From contig OX596344.1 in assembly GCA_951394405.1 (NCBI GenBank), forward strand, positions 2,170,001 to 2,234,000: a stretch of 64,000 nt of DNA, written 5' to 3'. The notes below the pieces were generated by a model. That model was not told the DNA's origin and ran no database searches. It was given only the letters and a program-made list of their open reading frames with translations. Numbering within the stretch: the first letter of the stretch is position 1; every line of letters starts with the position of its first letter. Below are positions 56,691 to 64,000 of the stretch, one piece after another. Both the position numbers and the translations under genes were made by a program. This DNA comes from Coprinellus micaceus (lineage: Eukaryota; Basidiomycota; Agaricomycetes; Agaricales; Psathyrellaceae).

Positions 56691-57861
56691 ATGGCTAGCA
56701 CTTCAGATTACGCGTTCGAGGAGAAGGTTGCACTCGCAGCGGTTCGAAGGGCATGCGCGTTGACCTCCTCCGTCTTCGAGAAATTGATCAAGAACGAGAC
56801 GCTCGTAAAGGGGGACAAGTCGCCTGTCACTGGTGCGTGGCTATGATCTCTATCCGACTACTTTCTTATGAATGTTTCTTAGTGGGAGACTTTGCTGCGC
56901 AAGCACTCATCAGTACCATCCTGCACAACGCCTTCCCAAACGACCCCATCGTCGGTGAAGAAGACGCCTCTGACCTCCGCGTAGAATCTGGCAAGCTTAT
57001 GCGCGAGCGCATTGTCGAACTTGCAAATGACGCTTTGCTCGCCCCGCTTGTGCCCGGTGACGATCCCGCCTGGGGGATCGGTCCAGGAGCCCAACGTACA
57101 TCGGACCAGATTCTGGAGGCCATCGACCGAGGGAACCACCCTGGGGGTCCTGCTGGGCGGATGTGGACGATCGACCCCATCGATGGCACAAAGGGCTTCC
57201 TCCGTGGGGAGCAATATGCCGTGTGCGTGTCACTCATCGTCGACGCAACGGTCCAAGTCGGGGTGATTGGGTGTCCTAACCTCCTCGTTGACCCGTCCGA
57301 CCCGTCCAAGGGAACTGGAGCGATCTTCTCTGCTGTTAGGGGTGCCGGGGCGCGTCAGTACAGTTTGGAAGGAACGGACCCCGTGTCTTTGAGTATCCCC
57401 AAGACGGAGGTGGAAGGGTTGAAGTTCTTGGAATCGGTTGAGGCGGCCCATTCGTCGCACTCGTTCAACGACCGTGTGACGGAGGTCCTTGATGTGAAGG
57501 CTGCCCCCGTGCGGATGGACAGCCAAGCCAAGTACGCAGCGTTGTGTAGGGGCGAGGGAGGGTCGTACCTCCGCATGCCGACGGGCGTTGGGTATAAGGA
57601 GAAGATTTGGGTGAGTCGTGGCGCATTCAGGTACCTTGTTAGTTACTCGACGCTAACTGTGGCTAGGACCACGCTCCAGGAGAGGTCCTCGTCGCCGAGG
57701 CGGGGGGGATTGTCACCGACTCTCGTGGCGAGTCGCTGAACTTTGGTCTGGGGCGTACCTTGGGTGAGAACTTTGGGGTCATCGCCGCGGGCAAGGACGT
57801 CCACCCCAAGGTCCTCGCTGCCGTGCAGCAGGTGCAAGTGGGGGACAAGTCCAAGATCTAA
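56691..57861 (+). CDS. HAL2: 3'(2'),5'-bisphosphate nucleotidase Hal2/Met22, 354 aa (377 aa from the upstream ATG)
   Basis: Three exons, 56691-56832, 56883-57610 and 57667-57861 (1065 nt). Motifs of the lithium-sensitive inositol-phosphatase superfamily are all present. These are FEKLIKNETLVKGDKSPVT; VGEEDAS with Glu73-Glu74; WTIDPIDGTKGFLRGEQYA with Asp145 and Asp148; and KIWDHAPGEVLVAEAGG with the third metal Asp. Hal2 hydrolyses PAP, a by-product of sulfate assimilation, to AMP and is a target of salt and lithium. An in-frame ATG at 56622 adds 23 residues with several Arg and no acidic residue (MFLALRQRISALIPATLFRR), a possible mitochondrial presequence. A third ATG at 56569, in a strong context but another frame, opens a short ORF that overlaps the start. 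Confidence 0.95.
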
Positions 57862-60800
57862 AAGGCGGGAGTTCGTTCAGGGTCTCAAGAGCCGTCGGCC
57901 TCACCCGCTTCTAGGCGAAAGTGTAATTCTAGGTATACAATCACTGTTCTCAAGATGGGCGAACCCCAGATCCGTCGGGCAGTGTTCGCTTGCCAAACAT
58001 CGTTCTTCGAGTGGGGAAACCCTTGGGGATGGTCAAATCGAGGGTGTCTAAGTTGTGTGTGGGACGCTGTTGTGATCATGGGTGGCTTGTTACCGAATGG
58101 CAAGGATATGACATCCTCTGTTGGGGCCCAGGGTATGGTGAGGACGTCACGGTCCACCAGCGTTATCACCGCAACTTGAATTGGGCCTCCAGGCAACAGC
58201 CCAGCGAGGCTGGGTAATATGACCGCTGTCGAGCAAAGTCAATTGGCTGTCGCTGTCGCTCAGAAACACCGCAGGCCGTCCCTTGTTAACGCCACCCGGC
58301 GCTTATTGCTGTGTGCAGGAGTATCGGGTGGATGTTCCGGCATGCTCCCATAGCTGGAGCGATGGGATACCATGGGATTCCGCCTTAACCTCCTTGCTCA
58401 TGTGCAGCAGATAGAGGTGAGACGCCAGGGTTCACCGTCGATGCATGCCCTGAAGTGAGAGATGTCAAGCGTGAACGCGCGGTCGTTTAACTAGGCATTC
58501 ATGCCGTTTGACGCCCAGACGCTTAGACGAATCCGTGACGGAGGACCTTCACTGCATTTGACTATGTGGGGGTGTCGAAATCGACTCTTTGACCCAGGAT
58601 GAGCCGGGTGTTCCACCAGACGTGGAAAGACCCCACAAGTCTAATCGTTCCAGGAAGTTGACCGTTCAATCTTGTGTCGCTTGATCGATGTCACCACGCC
58701 ATCTGTGACGCAGTATGAGGGCAGAATTCAAGGCGTTTCGTCAGTCTGATTGCAGGTCCCTTGATCAGCCGTCTACTGCTCTCATTTCACTGCGTCTCAT
58801 TTCTCTGCATTTCCTCTCATTTGACGTAGTTTTTTGTTTCGTTGTGACAGATTATGACATTGTAAGCATCGACAGGGACAGGGTGTTTTCGAACTGCCAG
58901 CCAGCTGGGGCTGAACCGCGCCAGTCAAACCCATTGGCGAACCGCCCATTTATTTCGTAAGAAGTGCTCGTAAGATCGTGTTTGCCAGGTGGGGACCACT
59001 GTCACTGGTGACGCTTGGACTGATTCTGTCCTCTCTACCATCTGGGACGGAATCCTGTCCTTTGGCGTAAGATAGGGATCCGGCGCTGTAACTTGTCCGC
59101 GCATCTTCAGCGCAGACTGAGAGTAGAAGGTAGGATTTACTGATTCTTGCGAATTGCGTACCTCAGGTGAATTCATATGAAGGGGAAATATCCTTGAGTT
59201 AGACCTGACATCGACGCCGCCACCAAGCGCTTAGAAATGGGGTTACTGAAGTCATGCGCAAGGGCAATCTATCCTAACGCTTGGATTAAAGATATTCAAT
59301 TTTATGGTTGTGTCACCTCGTCTTCTCATTGGTCGCTTCTCGGGGAAGCTGCTCACGCCCCAGGGCAATCGCCAGCGTTCATACAGCGGTCAATTTATGT
59401 CCCACATGGGGTAGGCGATACGCTAGCCACCATTAACTGCCAGATATCTGCCATGAGGATTGTCCCATTACAATCCTTGACCCTTCCGCACATATAATGC
59501 CCAGGATACCCCGGTGTGGAGAGCTCACTACGCTCCCCCAATCCTGCTCCTGGACCTGATTCAACCAAAGGATATCATCCGTCGCAACTTGCACCCCACT
59601 CGTGGGCCAACTCGATCTCAGGCAGCTCAGAGAATTTCTTATAGGTTTCGAGGAGCACATTCGTCCAAGTTAGTTTCCCTTGACCTCGCCGGATGCTTTG
59701 TTTCTCAGCAACTCACGCCCCTCTAGTATTCAGAGACATAGTCGCGGACACCGTTACGCATGGCCCCATCCAATCAGGTGAAGCAAGGCGTGGTCCTGGA
59801 TGTGAACGGAAACGTAGTCAAGCCCGTGCAGAAGTAGGATCTATGCCTAAAAGGGCTGAGTTGGTAGGTTTTAGGTTAGGTGAGGCGTTTGGCCGACAAG
59901 TTGACGCGGGGCAGGTATTAGCACGGCAAGGCGCTCATGCGTGTAGGAGGGGATTGGTGTTTAAGAGATGTAATCCCGGAGGAGAGATGTGGAGATCCTG
60001 CGGAGGCAGCTCGATCTTCTCTGGAGGACTGCAAACCCTATCGACAGATCTGCGTTGGTGAGATGCTTTGCATCTTTATTTAGGCTTAGTCTCCTTTCAT
60101 TACATGAGGGTTACATTATCTCATCTTAATCTGTTTTACGGATTTCCTTGCAACAATGTGCGACTTTCAGCACCGCATCTCTGCCTTGAGGCACTGGGTT
60201 AAAACGAACGAAGGGCGATACCGGGATCAAAGACAGGAAGAGTAAAGATCTACATGGATAGGTCTCGTGTTATCTTTCGTTGCGTAAGGAGCGAGCAATT
60301 CGCTTATCGGTGCTTTTAAAGGCGTTAGCAAGGGTTGTCGAGCGCAAAAAGAGCCCAAGGCGTCAAGTTGGGCAAAGTTCATTCAGAAAGTTCGTAACCC
60401 TGCCCGCCAATTAGCCTTGTCATCAGAGAGTGACAAACCGTGGGGAACGACCTCATCACAAGGTGTGTGTTCCCATCTAACTTTGGACCGTTTCTACTTT
60501 CCACATGTGGCGAAATCGCGCAAAGTACGCTGTCGATTTGCGACTTCTCTGGGGATCAAACTCGAGACTTCCATCAGGCCCTTCAAGTTGGCATAGTGCG
60601 ATCCCCAAAGTGGCAACCAGAGTCCAGATAGACAGTAAAACAAGGATATCATAAACCTAACTGCAACCGTGGACGGCTTCAGGCCCATCCACCGACGTGA
60701 CAGCCTCAAAGACTTGGAGATGGTCGGAGTGATGGGAGACCTTGGGCGCTTACCGGGAAAGCCCCGGAACGGGCGGTAACGGCCGAGGTGACCGCTTTCG

Positions 60801-63800
60801 GCCCACGATCAAGGCCGGCAATTCCCCATCACTTGCTGGATTTCGTCCAGTCATTGTGGCTTGGACGTACCCCTCACCAGGCCTCCACCCTACCGAGCAG
60901 CAAGGGGAGGCTCGCCACCCGGGATCTGCTCAGAGCCATGCTAAGTGGTCCATATGGCCACGAGGCGACTCTAGCATGTCCCAGGAGGTCTCGACGTCCT
61001 CAGCTGGAACTTGGGTCCCTAATCGTCTGTCGCGCCACTTTTCGTCGTCCCGTCGCCCAACGGTTTGCTTTCTGCTCTGGAGGGTGACATGGAGTTCGGG
61101 AGAGACGTGTATACCTTGTGCCCATTGTCCAAGTGCAAAATTCGGTAATTTGCTGTTCACAGCAACCTACCACGGCCTCCCCTTAGGCCCCGGCGCCCTC
61201 GCTGTGGATGCCCCACGTCCGAAATGGGGCGCAGCGTGCGAGGAACCTGCTCAGGCTGTTTCACCATGACTACAGCACCCTGGAACGTGTTGACACTCAC
61301 TCAAAACGAAACGCGGAACCCCCGAGGGACGTCGAAAGTTGGCTCTAGGATACGCTGTGTTACGAGTTCGACCTTACTCTCCGTCCACGTGCTCATCCCC
61401 GCTCGTCCTCCTTATTTCCGGACAACTGCATTCCCATTTCCTGTCACTCTCCGATCTCCCGTTTCCTCTCACCATGCAACCCTTCTTGCTGTCCCTCCCT
61501 CTCTCGCCTCATCCATCCACCTTCCCCTCCCTTCTATATACGCTCAACTAGTAAGGCAAGCCAAATTATTGGTATAATGCCACTCCGCTTGCCTAGATCT
61601 CTCCCTGGTTAGCGTATGCCAGAACCAGTGACGCCGCCAACATCCAACCCCCCCAAGCTCAGTCTGAGCGCTCAGGCTATGCGATGGCACAGTTAAGCGC
61701 CGATCGGATCTCCGAGCCAACATACTCTCTGGACAATTCGAAGGAACCCCTTTCGTTCTATATGCCGACGATCTCGGAAAATTGGCGCCTACACGCCGAA
61801 CAGAGAAAGAGGGTACATCAGGACGTTAGGATGAGTGAACGACGGAGCGAAAGACTTTTACGGAAGGCAACCGCTGGATCCAATGAAGCCACGACATCAT
61901 GGCCACGGAAGGCGTATGGGAAGACAACCAGCGCCGACCTATACACCATCCGTTTCCTCACCAGAACTCTAATCTGGCGGACCAGAAGTTCAAGGCCTCG
62001 TGCTGACTACTCCGATCACGGCTTGGCGAATATAAGAGAGAAAGTCATACGGGTAGCGGGTATGGTGCGAAGGCGGTCGAGGGGTGAGTTTGCCCCTACC
62101 TATGGGGCGATTTATGTGACTCGGGAGTGAAATGAGCTCGCGGTCACGCTCCGGCGGTAACAAGGTTCTGATTCCTGAAGCCATCACGGCCCGGTTGCGT
62201 TTACGTTCAAATGACAAACAATGTTTCAAGAAACAAGGATGGACGTGAGCTCTGAGTCAGCCGCCCTAGCCATAGTCCTTCCCAGTTCGATTTTACCCAG
62301 AGCGTATACAAAATGGTGTGCCAGTGCGATGAACAATTCAGTGGGTCAGGGGGGAGGATGGGCGAAGGCTGGGGAGATGGTCCTGCATGACTTTGGGGAT
62401 TGGAACCCGAACTTGGCGTCAGGTTGCACAGAGCCAGAAGGGACGTAGGGGTGGCAACGGATCCACACGGATCCAGGCGGGATTTGGCTTGGGAGAACCC
62501 GAAACACAATGCGACATCGAAGTCTATTACACCTCAGGAGTCTTATGTCTGTGCCCCTCGATCAAGAATGTTCCAAGGGTTAGACGGGTCAGACTTACGA
62601 TAGCAGAGTTTTGACTCGGGATATACTGTAGTGGACTGTATGGAGGGGACGGTCACGTCACCCAGCTCCCGCCTGTCCCCTATTCGAAAGAGGGTCACGC
62701 GTCACACAGCGGTCGTCCTTGAAATCCACCCTCTACTTTTAGACCCTCCCAAACGAATTCTGACGAAATTTCGAGAAAAACCCGTGCCACCAAGAGCCTT
62801 GAAACCTGCTATCTCGGTTCCCCAATATCATGCCCGCCAGTTCCTGCCCCTTCTCCCTAACTTTGGCTCATGCCGCGCATCACACGGCCGCTGTCCCCAA
62901 ATTTCACCCTCCACCGAAGTATCGCGCTCCGGCGGCTGTCCCCTCCGTATTACAGTCCACTACAGAACGGTATGTGACGGCACATCTGCCAGGTTGTTTG
63001 CCTTTGTTTGTAACAGTGGACATGGGCGCTCTCGATTCAGGCGGTGGGCGCTTACAGTCCGCGACAGCTGATTGGACGACAGATTGAAGGACAGAGGAAG
63101 GAGTTGAAGGATTCCTATTACCGAGCTCAGTGAGGGTGTAACGAATTAGATCGCGTAGGCTGCGTATGAAGGGCTCCGAGTGTATCAACGCCGGCACGGT
63201 TGGTCATTTTTGTATTGGACTAGAAAGACTTGGGTCATTTTGATGAATCATTTTGGTGACATTTCTAGTCGTTGGATTCTGCCAGCTTACACCGCTCACT
63301 ATTTCAGCCAGGGCGCCTGAACCTGCCTGAACCTTTCCTCGTGGAGCTCAATTCCCCGCTTGAACTGGATCTATCTTCGGACCGCAGCTGGAGCCGTACC
63401 ACTGGCCAACGTAAGCTGCCTCTCGGGTGATTTTGATTCCAAAACAAGACATAGTTCACCCCGGGTGCATTCAGTGCCGTGACCGACCTTCGCGAGACTC
63501 CGATAGAGAGAAGTATGGCCGTTCCTGGTCTCCATAGACTAGGAGGCATCTGGAACTCGCTGGCTCGGATGTGTAGCCTCTCAGAGGATGACCGTCGACC
63601 AGTTCCACCCTCTGAATCCTCGCCCAAGCAGTCGCAAGTTTCCTGATTTGACAGTGAAGCTTGGCAAATCCGAAATCAGACGGAAAGCGCTTTTGGGAGC
63701 CGTTTCTGGTTCTCTTCATGCATATGCTATGCTGACTTGCCCACCCTGAGGGCCAGGTACTCTATTGCGAATTCCTGACCATGAAGGTGCAGGCACCATT

Positions 63801-64000
63801 AAGGTGGAGGGCAGGGGTTTTGTGGATTTCGACGAATGAAACATCTATGAATACCTTAGGCCCAGTGTGCGGTGCCAGGACCACGTGGACGCAGGGACTA
63901 GCAGTGTATTGAGGCGCGAAGTACGTCTGCCCAAAAGCAGGGCCATATTTTCATCACAAAAAGCGAGCTCGGCATTGCCTGCACCTCCCCACTCCCATTG
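57862..64000. other. 6.1-kb stretch with no recognised gene
   Basis: Many short frames on both strands; the longest are 60742-61269 (plus) and 61684-62130 (plus). None shows a known domain, a splice-linked partner or conserved wording. No tRNA, LTR or terminal inverted repeat was noticed. Old degraded mobile-element sequence is possible but not shown. Confidence 0.45.

Noticed and set aside
60742..61269. 175-codon plus-strand frame
   Set aside because: No recognised motif, competing frames on both strands, no plausible start context.
1..64000. Prokaryotic systems, CRISPR arrays, integrons, attachment sites, riboswitches
   Set aside because: The window is clearly eukaryotic, with spliceosomal introns throughout; no regularly spaced repeats were seen.

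Overview
The window looks like nuclear DNA of a mushroom-forming basidiomycete (Agaricomycetes). The support is gene content (a NACHT-WD40 NLR-like protein, a DUF6699 protein, a CYP63-like P450, a GPI-anchored chitin deacetylase), very high intron density with 45-80 bp GT-AG introns, and nuclear-type tRNA genes. There are no operons, no bacterial signals and no CRISPR. Exon models were built by hand from reading frame, splice-site consensus, intron phase and recalled family motifs. Where a whole coding sequence could be joined, its length is a multiple of three, and those models are given with exon coordinates.

Layout. 1-3.2 kb: 3' part of a NACHT-WD40 gene with 14 WD40 repeats. 3.2-7.3 kb: no intact gene, but decayed, duplicated coding relics and a 32-bp dispersed inverted repeat. 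7.3-10.0 kb: DPB4, a histone-fold subunit of DNA polymerase epsilon, with a 7-nt microexon and long introns. 11.7-18.2 kb: a run of small, mostly lineage-restricted genes, several with strong TATA boxes. It includes a near-perfect 267-bp inverted duplication that copied a promoter and the first 34 codons of one gene in the opposite direction, and a DUF6699 gene. 19.3 kb: tRNA-Thr. 20.0-24.2 kb: epsin, divergent from a 14-exon chitin deacetylase whose frame requires a 2-nt exon. 25.4-30.9 kb: an orphan gene, an intron-containing tRNA-Leu and a zinc-finger protein. 31.0-34.1 kb: a small membrane protein and a 10-exon cytochrome P450 with a 12-nt exon carrying the C-helix Trp. 35.5-45.3 kb: a conserved orphan, the KEOPS kinase BUD32 and the four-domain calcium channel CCH1 (18 exons, 2172 aa). 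47.7-53.1 kb: two proline-rich orphans around a degraded WD40-like relic. 56.6-57.9 kb: the PAP phosphatase HAL2/MET22. 57.9-64.0 kb: no gene found.

The intact conserved genes are ordinary housekeeping, signalling and cell-wall functions and do not form one pathway. The most unusual signals are the set of microexons (2, 7, 12, 18 and 21 nt in three unrelated genes), the young inverted promoter duplication, and the cluster of small TATA-driven orphan genes around it.
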